Of a DNA stretch of 64,000 nt, positions 35,869 through 48,927 are shown in pieces. The DNA is from Papilionanthe hookeriana x Papilionanthe teres. Taxonomy: Eukaryota > Streptophyta > Magnoliopsida > Asparagales > Orchidaceae. The notes beneath the pieces are model-generated. The model did no database searches, was not told the DNA's origin, and saw nothing but the letters and a program-made list of their open reading frames with translations. Location of the stretch: positions 95,676,805-95,740,804 of the forward strand of contig CM040428.1 of NCBI GenBank assembly GCA_022702705.1, read 5' to 3'. Made by a program: the position numbers and the translations under genes. The stretch's first letter is position 1, and each line of letters begins with the position of its first letter.

Positions 35869-36819
35869 TTAGAATTCTGGTGGAGCATCTCTGATTGGTA
35901 GATCTTCGAGATCTTTTGAGGCTTCCAAGCACCTTTCATCATGCTGGTGAGTGACAACTAAGCAAAATCCAGAATCATCAATAGACCCTACTGTGCCGAA
36001 TCCGAGACCATGTTTTGAATTGGGAGGCCGACTGGCATTATTCCATAATTTTTCAAAGTGTTGTGATCGACCTTTTGTCCATCGTCGAGGTAAGACACCA
36101 CGTTGAATTACATTTTGAACACATGGAGAATACCACTCAAAAGACAATTCCATTAATTCAGAAGAAGTAACATCTTCAAATTGTACATCTTTTTCATTAT
36201 TGGAAGAAGAAGCACCACGGTAGAATTTGATCGGTTTAGTACCACCACGTACTTCCTTGACCACCATACCCTCAATCTTATTAGAATGGATCGGGGTCAG
36301 GGTCATAGTATGTAAATAATGATTAATCTTCTCGTACATTGATTTATATTCTTCATTCTTTTCATCTTCGAGAGAGATCTTGAATTGTGGTTTCTTCTAA
36401 TTTATTTGCATTGCTTCTTTCTTGATTTCTTCTTCTTCGGAATTGCTTTCCCAATCAACATCGATGACTGGTCTCTTCTGTCCAACTGTTCCAATGTCTC
36501 TTCCTCGACCTCGTCCCCGGCCTCGACCTCGGGTGCGAGTTCTGGAGAAACCTTCACCATCTTGCCGTAAGGGAGTGGTGAGTAACTGTTGGACTAGAAT
36601 TTCAGGTTCATCGTTTTCCCGAACTTCTTTTGCTTCATTTGGTACGGTATTTCTGGAGAAGATTGTTTTCTTCGGAGGTGCGTAGTAGGCTGCATCTTCG
36701 TGAATTCCGATTTCATGCACGCAGAACGGTTGCAAATCACCTTTGATACATTGTTCTCCTCCTTCGTAATACTTTATGCATTGGTGCAGAGACGACGGTA
36801 CCATCCTATTTTCATGGAT
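35869..36819 (-). pseudogene. Element B protease-RT linker, Gly/Arg-rich
   Basis: Two open pieces (36804-36397 and 36339-35869) in the same frame as protease and RT, split by a stop at 36397-36399. The first begins MVPSSLHQCIKYYEGGEQ, the end of the protease-type region after the GR(stop)IHENR junction, and contains a run of Arg-Gly dipeptides (about 36540-36480). The second has MYEKINHYLHTMTLTPIHSNK and FEWYSPCVQNVIQRG, conserved in A. I recognise no known domain. Confidence 0.7.
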
Positions 36820-37950
36820 CTATGGCCGACCCAGTAGAGCGTTGAACGATGTCTCAGAATCAATTATATGGAATTTTGCAGTTGTCTTTGCTAAATCACC
36901 GTTGTTCATCAGTAGTGTTATCGATCCAAGAGCTCTTTCTCTTTTCTGATTGAACCCTCTTAATAACATCTTGTCTGCTTCGAGGTCACGAGCATCAATT
37001 TCCAAATATGCTAACGTTCGAAGGCTCATTATGTTGATTGATGCTCTTGGATCAACCAACACCCTAAAGAGCATAAACTTTCTAATAATGACTGAAATGT
37101 ACAACGGTCGATTGTGATCAGCCGTTCCGAGTAGTAGATCATTGTCCGTGAAGGTAACACAGCGCTGTTCTTTTAACGAGCAAACCTCGTCAAAGGAATT
37201 ACCGGCCATTTGAGCTAAACAAATCTCTGGATCAAGTAGAGCCTTGATCAGAGCTTCCCTCATCTCCTTTGACAGGATCAGAGCGTCGTATATGCTTAGT
37301 TTGGCTGGTAGCTTCCTAAGATGGGCTAGCACGTTATAGTCCACTTTATTACCATGTTCCTCGATTTCTTCCCGAATAGGAAATTCCTCTATTGGGGTTG
37401 GCTCCTCCTGAGCAACCACCTGCTTTCCTTTATCCTTTGGACCCATTCTCGGGGGTAGAACTTTTCCACTTCTTAAATTAACTTCAATTATTTCTTCTGA
37501 ATGTGGTATTGAATCTGCCGGTGTATCCCCTTGAATCGGAATGACTGGCTCTTCTGGCGTTGCTTCGGAATCTAATGACTCTAATTCTATCGCAATCGGA
37601 GCTCCTCGAAATTCACAAATAGACTCGTCGCTTGTTGAGCTTTTGTAGCCATCCTTGTGAACGTCTTCTCCTTCTTCGTGGTCATTGAGGTTTAGTATGA
37701 TTTGAGAATCGTTATTTATATCGGAATCGAGATCCAAATTAGCTTGGTTTTTGTTAGTTATGTAATTGTTAAAAACAGTCAAAACGTAGCCAACACCAAA
37801 ACTCTTATCATTATAAGATCTTGCCGGGGCGAGAAAAAAATCATACAGAGTCAGAGGTTCGAGGGATTTCTCCCCTGAATCAGAAACAACTATCCTAGGA
37901 TAAGTAACCCCTAGTCTACCCTTCGGAGCCTCGATCTTCTTTTCATCCAC
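36820..37950 (-). pseudogene. pro: Element B aspartic protease region
   Basis: A 376-codon open part of the polyprotein. After a long acidic linker come NKVDYNVLAHLRKLPAKLS, a segment common to plant Gypsy Gag-protease junctions, then the active site VDPRASINIMSLRTL with Asp300 (37053-37051). The Gly after the Asp motif is Arg, unlike A (VDPGAS), which should damage the active site. The flap/second motif ends at FNALLGRP followed by a TAG where A has TGG (Trp). It continues in frame from gag and into the RT linker. Confidence 0.85.
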
Positions 37951-38046
37951 GATCTTCTCTTCCTTCTAGGGCGGTTCTTCAATTGCAAGCGATAGCACCG
38001 GCTCGACAGGTTTCAAACTTTGAATTGAAGCGTGCATCGAAGCATT

Positions 38047-39294
38047 CTAGATATGATCCAAGATTTTCTTTAAAGACTTTGTCCAGACGGTACTCCATCC
38101 ATCATGGGTCGTGTAAGGGTCTATCGGAACAATAGGATCCGTTGAAATAACATTGATGGAACCTCCCTTTTGGGGTTCCTTCATGTATTCCTTCGGGATC
38201 GTTATGTTCCCATTCCATAGATTATCGTCAAGCCAAATCTTGAAAGTGATGCAATCCTTTATCTTATGCCCGAGCATTCAGTGGTAAGGGCAATAGTTTG
38301 GATGATCTTTCTTATTAACTTCTTCAGACCTCTTGGGCTCTGGTAGCTGAAAATCGGGTGTCTTCATTAAACTGCAGAACATTTTCGCTACTGCTTCAGT
38401 TTTGAATGGATATTCCTTATTTAGAGAATCTTTCAGGGTACGCTGTGGACAAGGCGGTTGTTCATAATGCTGAGGCAATTGATAGCTCGGTCGAGGCTGT
38501 TGAAAACCCTGCTGAGGTTGTTGGTAAGTACGTTGCGGTGGTTGATAGCTAGGCTGTGGCCGCTCTGGCTGTATCTGCACTGGCTGCTTGCCCTTATCTA
38601 CTGCCACGACGATTCTGGACTTCTTTTCGAATGTTTTCACCAGTTTCTGTTTATCGGTCTTGTCCACGAAACTTAGCTTCTTTGATTCCTCCTGTTAGCT
38701 CCCGGCCTTGCTAAGCAACTTCTCGAAAGTCTTGATTGTAAATCCTTTAAGGAGAAGTGTTATCGGGCTGTGGATACTTTTCAGCAAAATACCGATCGCA
38801 TGCTGTTCCTGAAGTTGTGGTTCACACTTCATGCTTAAATTTCTCCATCGAAGTATGTAATCCACTAGAGTTTCGTTCGGTTTCTGGTGCTCCACCACTA
38901 CATCACCGATAGTGATGTGGTGTCGAGCCCCGGAAAACCGCTTAATGAAGAGGTTTTCTAATTATACAAAGATCTTAACTGAACCATTTGGCAATTCTGC
39001 GTACCAGTCAAAGGCGATCCCTGACAAACTGCTGACGAACTGACGAAAGAGTAAAGTGTCACTCCCACCGGCATTGCAGCAACTAGCACGAAAATGTGCG
39101 ACATGCTGCCGGGGGTTTCCCATTCCATCAAAAGTCTTAAACAGAGGTGCTACGAAGCCTTTTGGGTATTGGACGACATCAAATTCTTCAGGGTAAGGTC
39201 TACCCGTCTGAATAGATGCTCCACTCTTGGATTGTGCTAAATCTTCACGCACCTGCTGTTCTACCATGTTTTTAATGTCCTCTTCGGGAATCAT
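38047..39294 (-). pseudogene. gag: Element B gag, in-frame stops only
   Basis: Capsid and nucleocapsid. From MIPEEDIKNMVEQQ the frame continues without a shift to the protease, RT and integrase core (39294 to 33055). Stops fall at 38962, 38695, 38278 and 38047. The capsid core HVAHFRASCCNAGG, LFRQFVSSLSGIAFDWYAEL and the part with QKPNETLVDYILRWRNLSMKC are the retrotransposon Gag family signature. A Gln/Pro-rich linker (PQ repeats, 38590-38440) and a knuckle NYCPYH(stop)MLGHKIKDC follow. In A the stop position in the knuckle reads CGG. Confidence 0.88.
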
Positions 39295-39392
39295 GCTCTG
39301 TGCAGAATCCTTCTTTGGTTGCTTGTCTCTGTTGACGGATGTGATCTCTTTTCCTCCATCTGCAATATGGATGATTTCTGGTGTGTTTCTTT

Positions 39393-40836
39393 CTAAGGTT
39401 GCACCTGACTTTGGAGAGTGGCTAAAGAAGCAGCCATCTCTTCGATCCTCTTTGCCATTTGAGAAATTGTGTTATCCTTCTCCTGAAGTTGTGCTCTCAT
39501 CACTTCCGGCTCGTCTCTTTCTGCAGCTGCCTGAGCACCTTGCGAAGCTGACGATGCTCGTGTTTCAACCATGTTAATCTCGACATAGTCTTCATCCATA
39601 AATTCTGATGAATCAACTTCATTTTCCAACTTTTCCCCTCTTTCTTTTGCCAACTGTCGGATATCCGTCCTTAGCTTTCCTATAGCATCCTCGAGGGGTT
39701 CCTTCCACATGGTCTCGCGGTTGTCATGTGAAGACTGTTGAACTTCTTTTCCGGGAGTTTCTTTTATTGTAGTAGCACTTCCTTCAGATTCAAGCCTCCT
39801 GACGAGACTTTTCTTCCCAAAATTCTTCGATGGTTTTGGTTCACCAGAAATAGGTTGCCACACCATCCTTCTCGTAGTATGTGGCGTAGGACCAGATGGT
39901 CGGTCGGCTGTGCGTAGGTAGGTGTTGTCCTCCCTAATATGGTGTCCCGATACAATAACAGGCAAACTCCTTTCGTTGGCTCGTGCCTTTTTTCTTGGGT
40001 TTTCCTTAGCAATGACCGGGTTTAATTGCGGTCCAAGGTGGGATTTGGCTGGCACCCGTCCCATTCTCCTCAGAATCTCAGATACGGGGCATCTCTCTTT
40101 CTTTGCTAACTTTTCTACTACAGCTTGTAGTCGAGTGAGCGGCGTAGCCCTAGCTCTTTTTCTTTTGCTGTCACTGTAATATGCAGGTCGGGGTAACGCA
40201 GCAGCAATCCTCCGGGCATCTTCTTCATCAGCTGCAGCAGAGAGAGGGTGGAACCTACTTCCTCCTAACAGTGGTGAATATTCAGGCAGCTCTTCTCTTT
40301 CCTCAGGAATTTCCTCTAGAAAAGCAACTTCAGCAGCTTTGGCTTTCTCGATCCTGGTGATCTTTCTACCTTTGTTTCTTCTCTGAGTCCGAGTCAGGGG
40401 TGTAAACTTTGAACTGGACCCGATTTCAAAAACAGATGGTATTACAGCAAAATTTGTATCCTCCACAGTGGCAGGTTCATTATAAACTTGGACTCTCTTC
40501 CCTTTCAGTTGGGCGGCAATTGAGGTAGGTGTAAAGGCGACTAGACCGGTGGGGGTAGAGATTACAGTCCTCCTACGAACAGTGGTATCTTTTTTAGCTG
40601 GAACGCTTCGCAGGGGAAGAAAATTCTTGAGTCGATTTCAGGTTGAACTCAAGCACATGTTTCTCAGTTTCTGGCGCTTTGTCCATTAACGTAAAAAGAG
40701 TGACGTCGGCGAACTTGATTTCTATATTATTAAATCCTTGTCCAAAATGGATGATCCCATTGTCGGGCAGCTCATCCTTGTAAATGGCGAAGTCTATTCC
40801 GTTGGTGAAGGAGAAGATTAACTTTGGGGCAGACAT
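39393..40836 (-). pseudogene. Element B ORF1 (pre-gag, unknown function)
   Basis: Starts MSAPKLIFSFTNGIDFAIYKD at 40836, shifts frame near 40600, then is open for 357 codons (40466-39393). Features: basic stretch TRTQRRNKGRK, a Glu-rich stretch, the conserved RFHPLSAA...AAALP block, KKERCPVSEILRRMGRVPA, and a C-terminal coiled-coil-like segment (LQEKDNTISQMAKRIEEM). It ends in a TAG after QVQP; a 2-base shift then separates it from gag. In A this junction is open, so ORF1 and gag were probably joined. No enzyme motif seen. Confidence 0.8.
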
Positions 40837-41356
40837 TTTCTGCAGGGTAGATTCTGAGTATTAGTCCTGAATTATGCTTCCTTTTGTCACAAAATTTAGG
40901 ACGAAAAAGAAAGAGTCCGAACACATTTTCTTTTATCTTAATGCATTTGCGATCTAAAAGAGTTTGTTTATTAAAGGGTTGTTTATTAGAAGATTTGTTT
41001 GTTAGGGACGAAATGTTTAAAGAATGGAGGTTTACAGAAAAAGGAAGGGACCCGGTTCGGAATTAAAAAGGGAGAGAAATTCTCGTAAGGCTTCTCAATC
41101 CGAAGGACCGCTCCAAAGCTAACACGTATTGGAGGTCCACCCCACCTTTTAAGAGGTAAAAGGATTTCGGAACCTCTCTATTTAGGGGTGTCTAAACAGT
41201 GGCTCCTAAATTCAAAAGGGAGTCGACTATACTTGCTCAAGACAGAAAAGAGCGAGGTATGCCAACAGAAGAATGATAGTTTGGTCCACTATAGATATGG
41301 ACGCACTATCAATTTATGAATGCAAAACCATCTGATTATGATGGAGAGAAGAACTA
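40837..41356 (-). other. Element B leader between PBS and ORF1
   Basis: Non-coding leader. It contains the conserved box at 41165-41213 (aacctctctatttaggggtg on the plus strand) shared with A and C. A pyrimidine-rich tract and ctgcag lie just before the ORF1 ATG, which could also be a splice acceptor. Confidence 0.6.
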
Positions 41357-41375
41357 GTCCCCAGCGGAGTCGCCA
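41357..41375 (-). promoter_or_regulatory. Primer binding site of element B
   Basis: Minus strand reads TGGCGACTCCGCTGGGGAC, identical to A and C, five bases from the LTR end. Confidence 0.92.
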
Positions 41376-41380
41376 GAAGT

Positions 41381-44300
41381 TGTTGGCATATTTTTAAGTT
41401 GTGTTGTATTTTAGAAAAAGGGGTCGCCTACAGAAATTATCGGCGAATTTTAAATTTTAAAATTTAAATTTAATTTAAATATAGATATATTTTTGAAAGT
41501 AGCATTTGATTTTGAAAATAACTTTAAGTTTGAAAATTTTAAGATATGAAATCAAACCGATCTCGCATCACAAACCGTGTATCTATCCCGAAGAATAGAC
41601 ACGCTGCTTGATGATGGGGCTCGATTAAATAAAATAGAAGATTTGTGACATCCGTTTGGTCTGCGAACCAATTTTATAAGCCGACAAGTTCCCCTGCTTC
41701 ATATAAATGAATTAAGCAGGGTTTATTTTACCTGGGTTCTTAAAGTTCCCTATAAGGGCAAGCCCCTATAGTTAATTACATCTTAAGTGACGGGAATCAC
41801 TTAAGAAAACTCTAAATAATGATCAATGCTTTTGGTCTAAAGAATTTCAAAATTTAATGTTTCAAATGAATTGGATTTTGGAAATTTCAAAAGGGATTAG
41901 CTCAAATTTGGAACAATTTATTTTAAGAGTCTAAAGGAAGAGAAGTAGGAGAAGCTGAGGATCCAAGAAGAATCTTGGCAACTTCCCAAACTATCCTATT
42001 GTTTGGCTTCAATTTGGGAATTTATTTAATGTTCCAATCTTGCCAATTTTAATTAATTAGAACTTATATTTGTATGACATAATCATACAAATAGCCTCGA
42101 AGATGTGAGGGTTTATGTCTTACCGAATGACTACCTCGGAGTGCTAAGACCGGTTAGGGCTTAATTTGCATAATATGATTATGCAAATGTCTAACGAAAA
42201 GTTGAGGATTTATGTTGCACTAGGCAAACTACCTCGAAATCCTATGGCTTGGTTATTTAATTCTATGATTGGTTTTGCTGATGACGATGGCCGTGTTGCC
42301 CACGTGCTCCGAGCTCCTTGTTGTTGCAGAGGTTTAGTTTTAGAAGGTGAAAATCAGGAGATGAGAGAAGTATTTTGGTTTAGAAGAGTTTTAAAGTTCA
42401 AATGTCTTTAATGTTTTATTAGGAGAATCTTAAAGTTGATTATAACAACACCGGTTAAGATCCCACGGTTCCATCATTCCGACACCGTTATTTTTATCGG
42501 ATTCACTTAGTCCAGATGAATTTACTAAACTCAACTGAATGAGTTCCACACTTTCATTTAGACCGTGGGAAATCCCGTTAGCAACACGTAGGTTACATCA
42601 TCCGAGGTATTCCCGATCATCCAACGAGATCTTTTAATTTAATTACAATTATAGTTTTGTTGTTCTGTTTGTGATTAAATTTTGAGTTGTTTTATCTTTT
42701 GAATGTTGTGGCGGTGAATTTTATCTTGTTGTGACTTTTAATTTAGTTTTGGTTTCAGTTTTGTGGCTATGTTAAAAGTTTCAGTTTTCATGCAACAATC
42801 TTGTTTAACATGCAAGAAGAGTAAAGAGTAGCTCATATAAATAATTTGCAATAAAGTAAATTACAATAAAATAAAAGTGTACCTGGAGAGTCTTCTCGTC
42901 ATTCCAAGCTACACTTAAAACAAATGTTAAGGCATTTAAATATTTCTAACAAGTACATAGGTAAAGCTAAGGAAAGGTTCTGGTTGTCTACCAAATTGGA
43001 ATTGGTAATTTAAAGTAATTTACTTTAGTTATGAAATTTTAATAATTTTAAGTTTGGAATAGTGTTCAAATTGTTTTATTCTTAAATGTTTTAAACCATT
43101 TGAATTGAAAGAGGAGTTTAAAATTTTTTTTAATTTATACTTTAATGATTTAATTACAATATTCTATATTAACTTTTAATTGGTTTGTTTTTTTTTTAAT
43201 TAAGAATCATTTTTTTTTGAAATTGATTTTGATGTTTCAAGTTTGCTTTAAATTTTCTTTCAAGTGATTTTTGAAATTAATTTTTCTTTTTTATTCAATT
43301 TAATTATCAAGTTATTTAATGTTTTAAGTTTTAATTTAATTAAGGTTCACTTTCCTTTTAATTATTTAATTATTAATTTCAATTATCACTTTAAATTTAA
43401 TTAAAAGTTAAATATTATTAAAGTGATTAATTTAAGATTTTAGTTTAAGTTATTATAATCTCTCTAAATTATATCCCCAGTTTAATAATACAAATTTTAA
43501 CTTATTCTTCCAAAATTCAAATTGTTTAATTAATTAAAATTTACTTTAAATATTTTCAAGATGATTAATGGGTTTCTACCCCTTAATTCTCTAGGTTTCA
43601 ATCTTCTAATGAAAATTTTAAAATCAGATATTTCACCCCCATTTTGATTAGACCTAAATGTTAATTAGGGTAAAAATCCTTTAATTACCTTTATGCCCCT
43701 TTAGGCTTATTTATTTCATAACTCATCAAATTAAACTCAAATGAACTTGAAATTTTTATGTCACTTCACTCATATGTCAATTAATACATTAGAGGAGAAT
43801 ATGTAATTTTTCTGAATTTAATTTAACTTATATAATTATTTTTGTAAAAAATAAGGGTTTTAAATGAAAATTCAACAACATGATCAAGGTAAGGTTTCTG
43901 TCCTTAAGAAAATTATGGGTTGTTCCTACTAACCAAAGGATCACTTGGACCAATTCTAGTTATTTTTTGAATTATATTTTATTTATTATAATTATTTTAA
44001 GTTTTAGAGTGTTAATTAATTATAAAATAAAATAAAGGTTGAAAATTAAGTTTTATATTTTTCAAAAATCTCTCTGACCTCAAGGAGTTCAAAGAAATAA
44101 ATTTTATAATTTTCTGATTTGTCTTTGATTTATTAGAATTATTTTAGTGAAAAGGTTGAAAATCCATTTTTAATATTAAAAATTGTCTTAAGCATTTAAA
44201 ATTCAATATCTTTACTTTGAGACTTGGGAAAAATATTTGGTTTGTTCCTAAGTGATTAGGAGTCAAAATATGACATTTTTGTAATTTTTATTATTTTTGT

Positions 44301-47300
44301 GATTTTTATTATTTTTTACTTATTTAAAATATTACAATATGATGAAAAATGAAGATTTTTGAAAAATTACAATTTTAATTGTTTAGACTCTTCTGATATC
44401 AGAGAACCCACAAAACCAATTTTGTGAATTTTTAAAATGTATTTTTGGAGTTATGAATTTTTAAAGTTTAATTTTACTCACGCAACCTAATTGATCCATT
44501 TAGTGGGGTTAAACATTTCCAATTGATTCCAAATTTTTATGTCAGGTCCCTATGATCCTAAAGACCAGTGAAGAATTGTTTTCAAGTTCTTTTGATGTGT
44601 GGTTAACCCTAATTAATTAATGTTCAATTTTGAGTAATTAGGCTAATTAGGGTTATTCTTAATGAATTAACTCAAAACATAATTATCCTAGGGTCCTCTG
44701 GTCCTAAGAAACCTCCCCAAATTTTCCTAGAATTTTCTAAGCAATATGATAATTAATGGAATTAAAATACCAAAAATAGTGACATAAACTTGAAAAATAC
44801 ATAACTTGCCATAGAGATAGCCTCTGACCTTGAAAAATTCAGGGAATGTTCCTAAGATCAGAGGCTTCAAATGCCTTATGGTCTCATGCCATGGTGAATC
44901 ATCTATGCAAATGGAGAATTAAAATACTGAAATGAGTAAATAATTAATTAAAAATAAAATACTCATCAAATTAACTTAATTCTTTTTTAACATTATTCTC
45001 CTCTGTTCACTGAGCAAGTGGGTATTTTTATTTTATTTTTGTGATTTTTCTACAAAAAGATATAGATTTTCTAAGTTTTGGGTATTTAAATAAATCAAAA
45101 ATACCCCTAATTATCTACTTATCCACGCGGCACCGACTCATCCTCGGCAGCTCCGAAAGCCCACGCGTCGCCTCCTTATTCGACGTCGCCATCTGACTCA
45201 GCGCTCTGGGGGCCCGCGGTTCATGTCCCGTTCACTCGTCCGACGCGATCTGCACCGTCCATTCGATACACGCTCGATCCAACGGCGGCCGATCATCATC
45301 TCCGCCTGGTGTGTCCCGAGAGCCGTCCACACTCAAACCCTAAGATCTCTCTCGTTTCTCAATGGATTTTCATGTTCTTATGCTCTATGGATTCGTCTTG
45401 AGGAGACGAACACATCCATAACATTTAAGTGCTATGAAATTAAGCCAATCAAAATAGAGAATCATTGGAAGCTCGGGAGGAAGAAGGGGTCCATAACTTA
45501 GCTCTGAGAAGTGAAGCTTCAATAAGAGAGTTGGGGCACCTTCGATTGCACCCAAGGAAGCTCCAGATAGTCCTTGGCTCTAGGGAATTGCCTAGGTATG
45601 AAAGTGACCAAGGCCGATTTCAAAGCTTGGCCGATAGAGAGGATGGCTTCCCTGGTGAGGGGGCTTTCACTGGAAAACTTCTTCTCTTGGTCCTGTGGAG
45701 GTGTGGGTGAGTTTAATTTGATTTTGGTGGAGGTTCCAGGGATGTCCTGTTCTGGGCTGAGAATTGAGCTCCAAAATTGAGCTCAATCAATGGGGTTTAG
45801 GGCGAGGAGAACGAGTGGGGATGAATTGCTCTTGGCTAGGGGAAGCTCTGTGAGAAGTTTGGAGGGATTCTGTGAAGGTTGATTTCAGCCAACCTTTTGG
45901 CCGAGAGGGGGTGCTTGTTTAAATAGCCATGGCCAGAGCTTCCCAGGGGCAATTAATGGCTGGGATCAGCTGCCTAGTGGAGGAGATGAAGAGCTATGGT
46001 GGCCATTAGGCATGGGACAACTCAGCGGGTGAGAATTTGAAATTTGGCTCATTTCAACCTCCTAGGCCATGGCATTTTCCGTCGGCCTAGTGGCTTGCCG
46101 GCCAGGGAGGGTCAGGTCACCATCCTGATCAGGAGGGTCAGGGCTTGAAGTTTGTGGGTTCAATTAGGCAATGCTAAGTGTAAAGAGGTTTGATTTAAGT
46201 GGTAAGGGGGAAGGGTCATTTTAGGCTCATTTTGTTTTAGTCATGGTTTAGGGCTTGGTGCACCATCCAAAGCTCTGATTTTGGGCTGAGGGAGGTCAGG
46301 TGAGTGAGCTTAGAGGAGGTGGTGTGGTCTCCATCCATGGTGAGGTGGCTAAGCTTGGTTTAGAGTGTTGCATAAATGAGTTTAAAATGATTAATTAAGG
46401 TTTAAAAAAGATCCCCCCCTTCTTGCCATTAATGGCATGGTGAGGTGGAAAGGGCTCCTCATGGCTTTCATATGGGTTATGCATGGCTCAATGGCTCCAT
46501 TTGGCTTGGGGCCAAGCTTAGTCAATTTCATGGAAGTAGGTTTTAGGGATTTTTGGCATTTTGGTGGAGATTTGGATGAAGCTTTATTTAGAATTATTTG
46601 ATCATTGGTTTAGGACTTAGGGATGATTTCAATTAAAGGTATGGTGAGTAGAATTTGTCATGTGGGCTTAGAGCCAAATTTGGGCTTTAAGCTTCAAATT
46701 GAAATTGGATCTAAATATTAATCAAATTGGTCTTAGGTTTGGTCTAAATTGATATTAGGGATATTTAATTGAAGTTTATAATTGGATTGGATCAACATTG
46801 AGGTCAATTGAGTTAATTTGGTTTAACATTGGGCTTACTTTGGTTAAAAATAGGTTTTGGTAAAAGTGGGTTAAATTGACAAAATTTGCCTATGGTGTAG
46901 TTGAACAAAATGTAATTTAGAATATTTAGGATTTTTTGGAATTTTTTGGGAATTTTTGGAATTTATGGATTTTTTGGTTAAAAAGGCTTTTTTGGGTATT
47001 TGGAGGGTATTGGGGGTTATTTTTGGAAATTTTGGTATAGTTGGCTAAGGATGATCAATTTGAATGGTGGAAAATGTTTAGGATAGGTTTTGAAGAATTT
47101 TGGGTAATTTAGGTGATTTTGCAAATTTTGGGTATCTTCGAGGACATTTGGTTGGTTTGGTGAGTGTAGGGCCCCGGGGGTCGAATATTTAAATTTTTTA
47201 AAAAATGAAGATTGATCAAGTTTGAGTATAATGGAATCACTTTGGTTGAGCCATGAAGTCATATCAAGCCCATAAGATCCATGAGAGGACTAATTTGAGG

Positions 47301-47712
47301 CATTCACTATGTTCTTCCTAACCCTCTTAGCTAAGGGCCTAGGGGTTAAGGTCCATCCATATGAATTACCTACATTAGTCAAGAAGTCAAGCTAGGTATG
47401 AATGGTTTTAGGATTTGGAATATGTGTGAAAGTTTAATGTGTGAAGGTCAACCCTCACCAGACCAGGCCACCCAGGGTAGTCCTAAGGCCAAAGAGTCCA
47501 ATAGGGAACTCATCCTTTAAACCTCCACATTTGATCTTAACCCTCCAAGTGACTTAGGGGTTTACAATCAAACTTATGGGGTTTGCAGGGAGTTAAGAGG
47601 TGTTTGAATTTCTAAGTGATGGGTTCCACTTCTAGTCCTCTGAGATAGTCAAAGGGAAAGCCTAAGGCTAGATCCTAAGTACTAAGGAGAGAGAAGAGAA
47701 AAGAACTCATCA
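41381..47712 (-). repeat. Element B 5' LTR (complete, about 6.3 kb)
   Basis: On the minus strand it runs from TGATGAGTTC (47712) to ...tatgccaaca (41381), so it has TG...CA ends. The 45237-47712 part repeats the truncated 3' LTR at 26716-29201. The rest aligns with A's LTR (for example the gtgtggacggctctcggg block and the gcttgcccttatagggaa block) but lacks its AAATT array. The TATA-like box is at 45918-45925. Outside it, at 47713, sequence switches to ORF1 of element C; aaaat (47713-47717) is the expected target-site duplication. Confidence 0.92.
45918..45925 (-). promoter_or_regulatory. TATA-like box in element B 5' LTR
   Basis: Reads TATTTAAA on the minus strand, directly equivalent to 564-571 in A. 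Being in the 5' LTR, it would be the promoter for B's genomic RNA. Confidence 0.58.
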
Positions 47713-48927
47713 AAAATGAGGTCAACAGTTTTCCTCGACTATCACCTCTTTCTGCAACTCAATCTAAGGTAATGGTGATTGTGGCAATGGGAACATCAAA
47801 CTCATGATCTATTTTATGATCCACATACTTCTCAGAATGTATTGGTGCAACAATCTTTGGTACCACACCTTCCTCTTGATAGTCGGCGCCTTTAGATGGA
47901 GTGTCTTGGCTGTGACATCAGAGTTATGAGGAGAAGTGAGCTCCCTTCGGTAGATGTTACTCTTAGACCCATCCGAGACTTGATTGATCTATGCTCTACT
48001 GGCGGCAGAGCAATGGTAGTGGTATTTATAGCGGTGGCATCGGTATCAACATGTTTCCCTAAATGGATCTTAACAGGAACACGGGCTGACGATGCTTCTG
48101 AAAATTTTTGTATTGGACGGGATGGTCATTCCTTCCTCAAAATCTCATTCTTCATTCTCGAGGCACTTCACATCCTATTTTGTTAAGTAGCTCAATGACC
48201 GAGCACCCTTCTTTCTCAGCTACCCTCTGAAAAATAACACGAACTCGGATGATCGGGGTGGGCTTCTCCCTCACCTCGTCACGACCATGAGGTGGTGGTA
48301 AAATGTCGGCAATCCTGTGGACACTCCTATCTCTGGTAGTGTCTATCAATGGGTGGAACCTATTCCCTTGAAGGAGTAGAGAGGTCTCTAGTACACTGAG
48401 TTTCTCCTGCTGAGGAATCTCATGAATAACTGGTAGACTTGCAGCTCGAGCCCTGATGGCTATTAGATTCTTGTGGTTACGGTTCCTCCTTTAAGACTTG
48501 GTCGGTGGAGAAACTCTAAAACTAGAACTGACCTCAAATTTTGATGGTGATGCAAGAAAAGTGCTGGAAGAATCTTCTTCATATAAAATCTCCTTCCCCT
48601 TGGCAGATGGGAAGGTGGGTGCAGTAACAGCAAATACGGCGGTGGTAGAGGTGATAATTCTTTTGGGCACAGAAACAACTGACTTGACGGGGGTGGCGGC
48701 AACCTTCACCTTCTTGGTATAAGGGAAGTTCTGGTGGGAGTTCAGATCGAACTTGGTAGAGGTTCTTGAATTTATGGGGCGGCTATCTTAATTGTAATAA
48801 ACAGAGCTTTTCCAAGAACAACTTCAAACTCGCTGAAGCTGGTCCGGAATTGAATGATGGTCACTACGAGACGGGCCTCACGAGTGGTGGGCAAGTTGCA
48901 GAAGAAGGTGAACGCCAGGATTGACAT
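47713..48927 (-). pseudogene. Element C ORF1 fragment, interrupted by B
   Basis: The minus-strand ATG at 48927 opens MSILAFTFFCN, then VTIIQF....F, weakly like the ORF1 start of A and B. Clear homology is at 48349-48152: RSVHRIADILP.., AEKEGCSVIELLNKIG, matching the AAALP...KKERCPVSEILRRMG block of B. The frame is shifted and stopped. It stops abruptly at 47713 where B's 5' LTR begins; the rest of C's internal region should lie left of the window. C is clearly older and more diverged than A and B. Confidence 0.72.
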
